Origin: Maridesulfovibrio sp.
GTDB lineage: Bacteria > Desulfobacterota > Desulfovibrionia > Desulfovibrionales > Desulfovibrionaceae
DNA length: 64,000 nucleotides
NCBI RefSeq assembly: GCF_963667685.1
Contig: NZ_OY763930.1
Location: 217,001-281,000, forward strand
Direction: 5' to 3'
The notes under the pieces: model-generated
What the model saw: only the letters and a program-made list of their open reading frames with translations
What the model was told of the DNA's origin: nothing
Database searches by the model: none
Made by a program: the position numbers and the translations under genes
Part shown: positions 8,616 to 16,506 of the stretch, piece by piece
Layout: each line of letters opens with the position of its first letter
Position numbering within the stretch: position 1 is the stretch's first letter

Positions 8616-11600
8616 ATGTCTCAAAACGAAGAAGCTGTAGTAAAATCTATTCTCAAATCATTTGTCTCAGATACTGTTCCGGAATACATTCTGGACGGTG
8701 CACGCACTATCGTTAACTCTAACGGAGTTCAAAGACTCGACCTGAAAAAGCGTGAAAGGTACTGGGACGTTGATGCCTCCATTCAAGGCGATGATTTTCA
8801 AATTTACTCCTCGGAGCTGGGTCTTAATCTGGCCGAGGAAAGCATCAACCATTACTGCAACTGCCCGGAATCATTTTCTGGAGTATGCAAACACGTGGGA
8901 GCAGCCGCACTTAAGCTGCTCCTCTCCATTGATTCCGAAGAAGAAAAGGCAGAGAATCAGAAACAAAGCGACTGGCGCCAGAATTTCCGTTCTTTTTTCG
9001 CAACAGAACTGGAACCTGAAGCAGGCAAGCACTACATAATATACCGCATGTATCCGGAACCGGAAAGATTGCAGGTAGCTCTTTTCCGCGCCCGCCAGAA
9101 CAAATCCGGTCTTTCACAGGTGCAGAATGAAATAGAGCTGCAGAATGTGATCGATAAACCGGAATGGAGCGAAACATCTCCCAGCCTGCCGCAGGTGGCC
9201 GAACAAATCGGGCATTACCTTGATTACCGCGGACACAGGGTTGAAATTCCATCCGGCCTGCATGCGTGGTTCTTTACCGCCATTAAAGATGAATACTACA
9301 TGTTCCTGCGCGATACCGATATTCCGATCCGTATCGAAAGCAGGACCATGCAACTTAAGCTCTCCCCGGAACTTTCCGAGGATGGCCTCTCTTTCGATAT
9401 CCTCCTTTCAGATGAAGGCAAGCCGCCTTTTTCCATCATGGATGATGATGAAGTATTTTTCTATGGTCGGCTTCCGCTATGGGTATACTGGAAACAAGGA
9501 TTCTATCCGGTCCAGACCACCCTCGCACCGAAGCTGGTGCAGGAGATGCGCATCCAGAATCCGGTTATCCCGCCCGGCGATATCCCGGAATTTCTTGACC
9601 GCGTATGGACCCAGATTCCGGTTTCCGATCTTCATGACCATGAGGAATTTCTTGAGAAAATGCAGCCGTTCTTTGTTCCGGCTACTTTCAATCCCAAGCT
9701 CTACCTCAATGAGGAAGGCTCACTGCTGACCATCAGGGTCGACAATATTTACGAAACCGAACATGGGGAAATCTCCATGGGCGAACCAAACCCGGACCTG
9801 CAGACCGGCAGCTATAAAGATGGCGACAAGTCTTATCTGGTGCGCCGTGCACAGGACGAGGAAGCGCAACTCTTTGCCGAGCTTCGCGACATGGGCTTCC
9901 AGCCAAGGAACAACTCGACATGGTTCATGGAACAGGAAGCGGCAATAACCTTCCTGCTCGACCATTATCCACAGCTGGTTGAAGCTTATCGCATCTATGG
10001 TGAAAAGAACCTTACACGTTATAAGGTAAGGCTTACTTCCCCGCAGATTGTTGCGGAAGTTGAAACCGACGAAGAAAACAAGTGGTTTAACCTCGACATC
10101 AACGTCGAGTACGATGACCAGCGTGTTCCCATTGATAAAATATGGGAAGCATGGAGTCAGGGAAAACGTTACGTACAGCTTAAAGACGGTTCTTACACCA
10201 GTCTGCCGGAGTCATGGCTCAAAAAACTCAGCCACAAACTTAAGGCTCTCGGTTACGACCCTGAGCAGCCTCCGCGCCATCAGTTCGAGCAGTATGAAAC
10301 TCCCGTGCTGGATAAAATCATCGAAGACCTCCCCGACGCTAAGACCGATGAACATTTCGTGAAGCTGCGTGAGAAAATACACAACTTCGATGAAATCAAG
10401 ATGATCAACCAGCCCAAGGCACTCAATGCCACCCTGCGCCCCTATCAGGTTCAGGGATTGAGCTACTTGAACTTCCTGCGTGACTACAAGTTCGGCGGTA
10501 TTCTTGCGGATGAAATGGGTCTTGGTAAAACCATTCAGACTCTTTCCTTCATCCTTTCCCTTCATGAAAGGGGCATTACCGGTCCGAACCTGATTATCGT
10601 GCCGACTTCGGTCATGCCTAACTGGGAACGTGAAGCGCAGAAATTCTGCCCGCACCTGCCGCTGCTGACAATCTACGGTTCAAGACGCGAAGACCTGTTC
10701 AAGAAAATACCGGATTCAACAATCGTAATCACTACTTACGCATTGTTGCGCCGTGACCTTGAAGAGTTGCTCAAGCACGAATATACTTCCGTTATTCTTG
10801 ATGAAGCACAAAACATCAAGAACCCGAACACCATCACCGCCAAGTCGGTGCGTAAACTCAAGAGTGATATGCGCCTCTGCCTCTCCGGTACGCCAATTGA
10901 AAACAATCTCTTTGAGCTTTGGTCCCTGTTCGAGTTCCTAATGCCCGGCTTCCTCAGCTCACAGCATGCTTTCCAGAGGGGCATCGTCAAACCAATCAAA
11001 GATGGTGATGAAGAGACCCTCAACTATCTGCGCACCAGGGTTAAACCGTTCATCCTGCGCCGTACCAAGTCCGAGGTGGCCAAGGATCTGCCTCCCAAGA
11101 TCGAGACAGTCCATTACTGCGAGCTTATCGAGGAACAGCGCGAGCTTTACAACGCCCTTGCCAAACGCCTCAAAGATCAGGTCCTCAGGGATGTTGACGA
11201 AAAAGGCATGGCCAAGAGCCAGATGTCCATTCTTGACGCTCTGCTGAAACTGCGCCAGATCTGCTGTCACCCGCGGCTGCTCAAACTGGATATGCCCGGC
11301 CTGTCCACAAACCTGCCTTCAGGTAAATTTGACGCCTTCAAAGATCTCATCTTTGATATTGTCGAAGGCGGACACAAGGTTCTGGTTTTCTCTCAGTTCG
11401 TTCAGATGCTGCATGTAATCCGTTCATGGCTGACCATTAAGGATATCCCCTTTGCCTACCTCGACGGCTCCAGTAAAGACCGCTTCGAGCAGGTAGACCG
11501 CTTTAACGACAGCCCGGACATCCCCATCTTCCTCATCTCGCTGAAAGCAGGTGGTACCGGCCTTAACCTGACCTCTGCCGACTACGTTATCCATTACGAT

Positions 11601-11825
11601 CCGTGGTGGAACCCCGCAGTGGAAAATCAGGCTACCGACCGTACACACCGTATCGGTCAGAAACGTCAGGTCTTCGCCTACAAGATGATCTGTCAGAACA
11701 CTGTTGAAGAAAAAATTCTCGGGTTGCAGGAAATGAAAAAGAATGTTGCTGACGCTATTATTCCCGGTCAGTCTGCACTCAAATCACTGACCCGTGATGA
11801 TCTCGAAATGTTGTTCGAAATTTAA
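8616..11825 (+). CDS. SWIM zinc finger SNF2-family helicase/ATPase
   Basis: DNA translocase of the Swi2/Snf2 superfamily, 1069 residues. Near the N-terminus is a SWIM zinc finger (C81, C83, C91, H93: CNCP...VCKHVG). A long bacterial SNF2-associated middle region follows. The C-terminal half is the motor: motif I ADEMGLGKT near residue 632, motif II DEAQ near 728, motif III LSGTPIEN, motif V KAGGTGLNL and motif VI ATDRTHRIGQ. It is a HepA/RapA-like relative, but the SWIM finger places it in the bacterial SNF2 group whose role is not settled. It is monocistronic and ends at a terminator. Confidence 0.94.
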   Translation: MSQNEEAVVKSILKSFVSDTVPEYILDGARTIVNSNGVQRLDLKKRERYWDVDASIQGDDFQIYSSELGLNLAEESINHYCNCPESFSGVCKHVGAAALKLLLSIDSEEEKAENQKQSDWRQNFRSFFATELEPEAGKHYIIYRMYPEPERLQVALFRARQNKSGLSQVQNEIELQNVIDKPEWSETSPSLPQVAEQIGHYLDYRGHRVEIPSGLHAWFFTAIKDEYYMFLRDTDIPIRIESRTMQLKLSPELSEDGLSFDILLSDEGKPPFSIMDDDEVFFYGRLPLWVYWKQGFYPVQTTLAPKLVQEMRIQNPVIPPGDIPEFLDRVWTQIPVSDLHDHEEFLEKMQPFFVPATFNPKLYLNEEGSLLTIRVDNIYETEHGEISMGEPNPDLQTGSYKDGDKSYLVRRAQDEEAQLFAELRDMGFQPRNNSTWFMEQEAAITFLLDHYPQLVEAYRIYGEKNLTRYKVRLTSPQIVAEVETDEENKWFNLDINVEYDDQRVPIDKIWEAWSQGKRYVQLKDGSYTSLPESWLKKLSHKLKALGYDPEQPPRHQFEQYETPVLDKIIEDLPDAKTDEHFVKLREKIHNFDEIKMINQPKALNATLRPYQVQGLSYLNFLRDYKFGGILADEMGLGKTIQTLSFILSLHERGITGPNLIIVPTSVMPNWEREAQKFCPHLPLLTIYGSRREDLFKKIPDSTIVITTYALLRRDLEELLKHEYTSVILDEAQNIKNPNTITAKSVRKLKSDMRLCLSGTPIENNLFELWSLFEFLMPGFLSSQHAFQRGIVKPIKDGDEETLNYLRTRVKPFILRRTKSEVAKDLPPKIETVHYCELIEEQRELYNALAKRLKDQVLRDVDEKGMAKSQMSILDALLKLRQICCHPRLLKLDMPGLSTNLPSGKFDAFKDLIFDIVEGGHKVLVFSQFVQMLHVIRSWLTIKDIPFAYLDGSSKDRFEQVDRFNDSPDIPIFLISLKAGGTGLNLTSADYVIHYDPWWNPAVENQATDRTHRIGQKRQVFAYKMICQNTVEEKILGLQEMKKNVADAIIPGQSALKSLTRDDLEMLFEI

Positions 11826-11866
11826 TTTAACTGTAACACTAAAAAGATATTCTCATGATTAATTTG

Positions 11867-11898
11867 GCCCGGAATCAAACATAGATTCCGGGCTTTTA
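11867..11898 (+). terminator. Rho-independent terminator after the SNF2 gene
   Basis: GCCCGGAATC (11867-11876) pairs with GATTCCGGGC (11884-11893) across a 7-nt loop, followed by a T-rich run. Confidence 0.9.
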
Positions 11899-11915
11899 TT
11901 TTCAGGAGTACACCC

Positions 11916-12581
11916 ATGAATACTAAGATGAAACTATCTATCCTCGCTTTCACCGATAGCAGGAAACCATACCAGAATTTTCATTCACACTCACAAATGG
12001 ACATTAAATTCTGCACGGAACTAGAACATTTTTTTAGCGAAGCATTAAGTAATGATTTCTCCGGCATGCTCCTTGAAATGAAGAAAGTAATGGAAATCCC
12101 ATCACGTGAACGCAACAAGATATTCACCCTTGCGGCCACAAAGCCTCTCATGCGCACCAGAGTCAGTAAGAACTCCGCTTATTACGTTGATGACCCGGAC
12201 CAGTTTTACACTGATTGTACCCTTAAGACTAAGGCCCAACTGCGCCGCCATGACCGTATCAATGTGGACTTGCCTGTGATGATAAGCCATGAAGATGACC
12301 ATGTTATGGCGGAAGAATACAAAGCCACAATTGTCAACTTATCCGAAAAAGGATGCTTCATCAAAACCGCTATAGACCTATCAGGGAACCATCTGGTCAA
12401 TATCCGTATAAATGAAATCGACAACAAGCTTCCTATCTGTGGCGGAATACGCTGGAGCACTACTCCAAAGAACGGACTTTATGGGTATGGTATTCAGTTC
12501 ATGGACATTAAACCCGATCAGTCGGCACAGCTTCTTGATGATTTGATCAGGCCGGGCATAGAGAAGCTGCTTAAGGTCTGA
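11916..12581 (+). CDS. PilZ-domain protein (paralog A)
   Basis: The protein has 221 residues and two parts. The N-terminal ~100 residues belong to no family I recognise. The C-terminal PilZ domain carries both c-di-GMP-binding motifs: RxxxR (R110-R114 in LRRHDRINV) and NxSxxG (N141-G146 in NLSEKGCF). It starts after a good AGGAG ribosome site. The gene at 13161 is a clear paralog along its whole length, sharing MDxKFC, the SGM core and FxDxKPDQ near the C-terminus. It probably acts as a c-di-GMP receptor; the target is unknown. Confidence 0.85.
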   Translation: MNTKMKLSILAFTDSRKPYQNFHSHSQMDIKFCTELEHFFSEALSNDFSGMLLEMKKVMEIPSRERNKIFTLAATKPLMRTRVSKNSAYYVDDPDQFYTDCTLKTKAQLRRHDRINVDLPVMISHEDDHVMAEEYKATIVNLSEKGCFIKTAIDLSGNHLVNIRINEIDNKLPICGGIRWSTTPKNGLYGYGIQFMDIKPDQSAQLLDDLIRPGIEKLLKV

Positions 12582-12633
12582 TTCCCACTCAGCTGTGCTT
12601 TATTCAATATCCACAACTTTTTTACTTTTGTTG

Positions 12634-12680
12634 TTGACAGGAACACTTCCTCATTTTAATTGATATTGAAATTCATTTTC
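12634..12680 (+). promoter_or_regulatory. Candidate promoter with Fur-box-like site
   Basis: A TTGACA -35 element lies at 12634-12639, with only a weak -10 region about 17 nt further on. At 12662-12680 is GATATTGAAATTCATTTTC, which matches 15 of 19 positions of the classical Fur consensus GATAATGATAATCATTATC. The site lies 25 nt before the start of the small gene at 12706, which suggests iron-dependent repression. This is inferred from sequence similarity alone. Confidence 0.55.
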
Positions 12681-12705
12681 ATAAATAAATTAGCTGGAGG
12701 AACAT

Positions 12706-13005
12706 ATGTTTATCCCAGATTCAATGTGCGGGTGCGCAGAGATCAAGCTCAATAAACGTAAAGCGGTTAGGGTTTCACTTTTTGATGTTCACTTCAAGAG
12801 GGAAGCCATGATTCTGATTGGCATGGGTATCAAGAAACTGGCTGCGAAACACGGCCTTCCTGAGGGTATCATTAAAGAACATATGAAAGGAAACCTGTTC
12901 ATCGCCCCACCTTCGAAACATCTGTACTTTCTTTTCCATGTCCCTGAAATTGAAGCTGATATGCATATATCAATTCCGCCCTGCCATTTTGATTTTGTAG
13001 GCTAG
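12706..13005 (+). CDS. Small protein of unknown function under a Fur-box-like site
   Basis: The product has 99 residues and I do not recognise a family. It has an excellent ribosome site (GGAGG, 5-nt spacer). Visible features are an N-terminal MCGC motif, a basic central part (KLNKRKAVRV), a possible helix GMGIKKLAAKHGLPEGIIKEHMKG, and a C-terminal beta-rich stretch ending in PPCHFDFVG. There is no signal peptide or membrane helix, so it is probably cytoplasmic. The Fur-like box upstream and the structured RNA downstream suggest a short iron-responsive transcript. Confidence 0.72.
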   Translation: MFIPDSMCGCAEIKLNKRKAVRVSLFDVHFKREAMILIGMGIKKLAAKHGLPEGIIKEHMKGNLFIAPPSKHLYFLFHVPEIEADMHISIPPCHFDFVG

Positions 13006-13025
13006 AGTTTCATAAAGACAGATTT

Positions 13026-13129
13026 CACGGGAGCAAGCCTGGCCAGACTTTTCAATTCTTCGTGTGAAGGAAAGTCCGTCTCCGGCACCTGCTCTGGCCT
13101 GCAGGTGAACAGGCTTCTCCCGTGTTTTT
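13026..13129 (+). ncRNA. Candidate structured RNA with pseudoknot, ending in a T-run
   Basis: A closing stem pairs 13026-13041 with 13110-13124: 15 bp with a single bulged C. Inside it sit two hairpins: 13046-13058 with 13066-13076, and CACCTGC/GCAGGTG (13086-13092 with 13101-13107). The loop of the second hairpin contains TCTGGCC (13093-13099), which is exactly complementary to GGCCAGA (13041-13047), so an H-type pseudoknot can form at the expense of a few bases of neighbouring pairs. TTTTT follows the closing stem. It could be a stand-alone small RNA, a 3'UTR element of the 12706 gene, or a leader of the 13161 PilZ gene whose start is 37 nt from the closing stem. I do not recognise a known class. 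Confidence 0.6.
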
Positions 13130-13160
13130 ACCCTTATAAATTATAAAATGGTTAAATATA

Positions 13161-13832
13161 ATGAGCCACCCCAATAATCAGGTTCTAATCTACACTGATC
13201 ATCCTGAACATTATCAAGATTCTAATATTTCGAAGCATATGGATCTTAAATTCTGTTCATGCCCGACAATGTTCTGCAATAAACTCCTAGGAAAAGATTA
13301 TTCCGGTATGATCCTGAATGTCCGAAAAATCATGCAGACATCATGCTGCGACCGTAACCGGATACTGAGCATATCAACAGCAATACCGACTATACGAAGC
13401 GTTGAAAAACAGCAAAAAACGATATTTATTGACGATCATGAGAATTTTATCTGCGCCTGCATGAATAGGAAATGCAATCCTGAGAAGTCTTCCTGCCGCA
13501 TAAATGTAAATTTCCCGGTTGAAATAAGTCTGGAAAACGACCCGGCAATGTACAAAAGCGTCCATGGGACAGTGCACTATCTATCAGTAGAAGGTTGCTC
13601 ATTTCACACTGACGCAGACCTTATGGACAATAATTTCCTGTTCCTCAAGATTTCTTCCCTGAAAAACAAACTCCCGATTTTTTGCGGAGTATACACCGAA
13701 CAATCCTCAACTCGGTACTCCTGCGGTTATATGGTAAAATTTCTAGATGTAAAGCCCGATCAGAAAAATGAAATAGACCGGATTGTGCACGACAGCGAAA
13801 AGTTCAAAAACGATGTGGACTCTAATCCATAG
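13161..13832 (+). CDS. Degenerate PilZ-like protein (paralog B)
   Basis: It has 223 residues and is a full-length paralog of the protein at 11916. Both c-di-GMP motifs are altered. The RxxxR position reads KSSCR (K109-R113), and the D/NxSxxG position reads YLSVEG (Y140-G145). It is unusually cysteine-rich in the first half (FCSCPTMFC, SCCDRN, CACMNRKC), which paralog A is not. No clear Shine-Dalgarno precedes the ATG. It probably no longer binds c-di-GMP in the canonical way; a metal or redox role of the cysteines is possible but unproven. Confidence 0.8.
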   Translation: MSHPNNQVLIYTDHPEHYQDSNISKHMDLKFCSCPTMFCNKLLGKDYSGMILNVRKIMQTSCCDRNRILSISTAIPTIRSVEKQQKTIFIDDHENFICACMNRKCNPEKSSCRINVNFPVEISLENDPAMYKSVHGTVHYLSVEGCSFHTDADLMDNNFLFLKISSLKNKLPIFCGVYTEQSSTRYSCGYMVKFLDVKPDQKNEIDRIVHDSEKFKNDVDSNP

Positions 13833-13867
13833 ACACCGGAAGGCTGGCTGTGCAATAATGTTTAGCC

Positions 13868-14401
13868 ATGAACGAAATTTCTATACAAACATTCCGCAGT
13901 CTGTCCGCCGTGCTGATCGTACTGGCGCTGGCAGCTCCGGGATGCTCTTTTTTTTACAAACCAATCGAACAAGCACACGAATACACCCTGCAAAAAAAAT
14001 ATGACGCAGCAGTGGCTAAACTGACTGACATAATTGATTCCGACTATTCCGAAGCAGAGAAAGCACAAGCTTTCATGCTACGAGGGCAGGCATACAGTTC
14101 CCTGAAAGAATACCGCAGGGCATATAGAGACCTGCAAGTAGCCTGGAAACTTTCCTGTCATCTTTACCAATCTGATCCATCCGCTAAGCATGAAAATGTG
14201 CCAGCCACCCAAAACGAACCTCAGTCTACAAATGCTACTGCTCAAAACCAGCTGACTTTCAGCTCCGCGAAGGCCTGTATAAAGGATCTGCCGTTTTTAA
14301 TTGATGAGCTAAAACCTTTCACAAGCGAATTCGGCGCTATCATGGCAACACAGGAAGCCTCAGCCATAGTGAAAGAGATGTTCCCGGAGCTGCCTAGATA
14401 A
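13868..14401 (+). CDS. Putative lipoprotein with TPR-like helices
   Basis: The product has 177 residues. The N-terminal signal has a hydrophobic run AVLIVLALAAPGC, giving a lipoprotein Cys at about residue 26. Two consecutive helical pairs (AHEYTLQKKYDAAVAKLTDI and AEKAQAFMLRGQAYSSLKEY, then RAYRDLQVAWKLS) look like TPR units. The C-terminal part is polar with no recognisable domain. It begins 35 nt after the second PilZ gene, with no strong ribosome site. It is likely an envelope protein; function unknown. Confidence 0.75.
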   Translation: MNEISIQTFRSLSAVLIVLALAAPGCSFFYKPIEQAHEYTLQKKYDAAVAKLTDIIDSDYSEAEKAQAFMLRGQAYSSLKEYRRAYRDLQVAWKLSCHLYQSDPSAKHENVPATQNEPQSTNATAQNQLTFSSAKACIKDLPFLIDELKPFTSEFGAIMATQEASAIVKEMFPELPR

Positions 14402-14546
14402 AAGCCTCCTGCGTGCTTAATGCTGATCTTATTCCGGGCTTGGGCAAGAGCCTGTCTCCTAGCTGGCAAAGGTTCTATCTTTGCCAGGAAGAATTCATCC
14501 ATTTCCCTTAGAAACTTCCGGCACAGCTTGTGCCATTTGTACAAAA

Positions 14547-14577
14547 AAATCCCCAATCTCGGCGAGATTGGGGATTT
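14547..14577 (-). terminator. Rho-independent terminator of ssb
   Basis: Perfect 14-bp inverted repeat (AAATCCCCAATCTC and its complement, 3-nt loop). On the minus strand it is followed by seven T residues, immediately downstream of ssb. Confidence 0.93.
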
Positions 14578-14601
14578 GATTTTACTGGTCTGTCAGCCTG
14601 C

Positions 14602-15162
14602 TTAGAACGGAACTTCATCCATACCGCTGGCTTCTGAAGGAAAAGCGGGACCGAGGTCCTCATCATCCGGAAAACCACCCTGCTGCGGGGGCTGCTGGTT
14701 GTTGTACTGTTGCTGGGGCTGTGCCTGATAGCCGCCACCGCCCTGCTGCTGATTATTGTACTGACCGCCGCCCTGCTGGTATCCACCCTGCTGGGGCTGG
14801 CCCTGATAACCGCCACCGCCCTGCTGACGCCCTTCCAGTGCCTGGATATTGTTAGCGACAATTTCGGTTGTGTAACGGTCCTGACCATTCTGGTCCTGCC
14901 ATTTGCGGGTCTGAAGCTTACCTTCAACCATAACAAGACTGCCCTTGGTAAGAAACTTACCTACAAATTCAGCAGTGTGCCTCCATGCGGTAACACGGTG
15001 CCATTCAGTCTTATCAACCTTCTGGCCGGTGTTGCGGTCTTTGTAGCCTTCATCAGTAGCAACAGAAAGGTTGGCAAAGGCCTGACCGGATGTTGTATAT
15101 GAAAGTTTCGGGTCCTGCCCGAGACGTCCTATCAAAATTACTTTATTCATGCTTCCAGCCAT
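14602..15162 (-). CDS. ssb: Single-stranded DNA-binding protein
   Basis: SSB of 186 residues. The OB-fold occupies about residues 1-112 ([16 protein letters not shown]..., [29 protein letters not shown]). A long Gly/Gln-rich linker with repeated QQGGGGY-type units follows, then the acidic tip ending DEVPF that recruits partner proteins. The true start may be the second Met at 15150 (MNKVILIG). The linker repeats are coded by near-identical triplets and are a likely length-variable tract. It follows an unknown small gene by 11 nt. Confidence 0.96.
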   Translation of the reverse strand: MAGSMNKVILIGRLGQDPKLSYTTSGQAFANLSVATDEGYKDRNTGQKVDKTEWHRVTAWRHTAEFVGKFLTKGSLVMVEGKLQTRKWQDQNGQDRYTTEIVANNIQALEGRQQGGGGYQGQPQQGGYQQGGGQYNNQQQGGGGYQAQPQQQYNNQQPPQQGGFPDDEDLGPAFPSEASGMDEVPF

Positions 15163-15173
15163 TTAGGCCCCCA

Positions 15174-15527
15174 TTATCTAAATTTTCTTTTCGCTGCTAT
15201 TTTTTCCGCAGCGCTCAGCTCATCTTCTAGATCATAGCTGATAGTGTTGGCTTCCGAAGCCTTCCAGTCTCCAAGTGCTTTTTCCATGCGTAATTTAAGG
15301 TCGTATGCCTTACGGATTGAATCCGTCAAAGCATCGGCCTTTTCTTCAGGAATCATGCCCAGTTCCAGCCTGTCCTTAAGGTCCTCGACGAGCTCGATAA
15401 CCCCATGCGGACGACCTTCTGCGTGCGGCTGTTCCCATGCAGTCTTGACCAGATTAGGCCATTTCTGTTCAACTTCGGCCTCATCATAAGTGCGGGCCAT
15501 GACCCTGATTTGAAGAACATTACCCAT
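15174..15527 (-). CDS. Small conserved-looking protein of unknown function upstream of ssb
   Basis: 117 residues, highly charged and mostly helical, with no signal peptide or membrane segment. The first 10 residues look like a beta strand (VLQIRVMAR); the rest is helical (EEKADALTDSIRKAYDLKLRMEKALGDW). It has a good ribosome site (AAAGGATT, 8-nt spacer). The 11-nt gap to ssb implies cotranscription and hints at a DNA-related or housekeeping role, but I recognise no family. Confidence 0.78.
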   Translation of the reverse strand: MGNVLQIRVMARTYDEAEVEQKWPNLVKTAWEQPHAEGRPHGVIELVEDLKDRLELGMIPEEKADALTDSIRKAYDLKLRMEKALGDWKASEANTISYDLEDELSAAEKIAAKRKFR

Positions 15528-15599
15528 AGCAAAAATCCTTTATTAATACGGAAAAAAAGAGTCCGTCAATGGCAAGATTGAAAAAGCCAAAAGCCCTTA

Positions 15600-16250
15600 T
15601 TAATCAACCTCTTCCCATTCACTCTGGACGCGGTTAACAACTTCCTGAATCTGCTTAAGCTGGTCAGCGGGGCAAATTCCGATCAGAGGCTGTGCTGCAT
15701 CAACATTATCACCATTCTGAAAATAAACCGAGTAAATAAGTCCTTCCGGCCCGCTGTAGTTCAGCGGTGTTTCCCTTTTCATACGGGAAACAATGAACAG
15801 GTCCATGCCTTCAGTCACTTTAACGGAACGTTCACCGGAGCCTTTAATTTTAGTATCAACTTCAGGGGTGAAATAATATTTGGCTTTTTCGGGAGCATTG
15901 AACAGGAAAAGAGCTTTCTTAAGAATCAGCTGGATAACCTCTTCTTTGGACAGGAAGTGTCTGATTTTAATCAGCACTTCACCGGCTTCAACAAAATTAC
16001 CTGCCAAATCTTCACGAATGGAAACAATCTCACCTTTTTCCGGAGCAGTAATACTTTTGGTATTGCGTTCACGGGTGAGTTTAGCCAGCACAGTACCGGG
16101 TTTTTCCTTCCATTCACCGATAGGTCCGTTAACTTTATCACCCACTTTCAGTCCGGTAAATTCAACAGTGCCGGTATGTGGAACGGAGATTTCAATTTCT
16201 TTGTATGGGGAAGCCTTGATTTCTTCAAGAAGTTCCTTGATATTAAGCAT
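15600..16250 (-). CDS. Biotin-carrier-like protein with a divergent MKR attachment motif
   Basis: 216 residues with two biotinyl/lipoyl-like parts. Residues ~66-97 (APEKGEIVSIREDLAGNFVE...) form one half-barrel. Residues ~143-192 align well with a complete biotin carrier: GMDLFIVSRMKRETPL lines up with the GDTLCIVEAMKMMNQI region of E. coli AccB, putting Lys158 at the biotinylated position. The motif reads RMKRE instead of EAMKM. It lies 256 nt downstream of the fused carboxyltransferase gene on the same strand and is the only carrier candidate in the window. Confidence 0.75.
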   Translation of the reverse strand: MLNIKELLEEIKASPYKEIEISVPHTGTVEFTGLKVGDKVNGPIGEWKEKPGTVLAKLTRERNTKSITAPEKGEIVSIREDLAGNFVEAGEVLIKIRHFLSKEEVIQLILKKALFLFNAPEKAKYYFTPEVDTKIKGSGERSVKVTEGMDLFIVSRMKRETPLNYSGPEGLIYSVYFQNGDNVDAAQPLIGICPADQLKQIQEVVNRVQSEWEEVD

Positions 16251-16506
16251 TATATTAACCTCTGAATTATTTTTACTTATATTCCACCGAGATGGGCGAG
16301 TATAATTTTCTTACATGTAAAACCGGGAAACTGATAACCAGAGTCCGGTCCGGGCAATTTGCAGACATTATCAGGCAAAGTCAACCTGCTGCGACACTCC
16401 CTATCATAGAAAACAAATTAAGATAAGAACCTACACAAACGTAGGTATATTTCAGACATCAACACGCAATTTCCACTGCAAAATGCGGAAAACAGTCAGA
16501 GAAAAA

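Noticed and set aside
13021-13130. Resemblance of GGAAAGTCCG (13069-13078) to the conserved RNase P RNA segment
   Set aside because: The whole structure is only about 105 nt, the downstream ACAGAA-type partner block is missing and no specificity domain is present, so this is not an RNase P RNA.
14700-14830. Repeated Gly/Gln codons as a possible separate repeat element
   Set aside because: The repeats are in frame in the ssb linker and are explained by the usual SSB low-complexity tail.
16430-16447. ACCTAC/GTAGGT hairpin in the gap between the carboxyltransferase and biotin-carrier genes
   Set aside because: The stem has only six base pairs and no T-run follows on either strand, so I do not call it a terminator or riboswitch.
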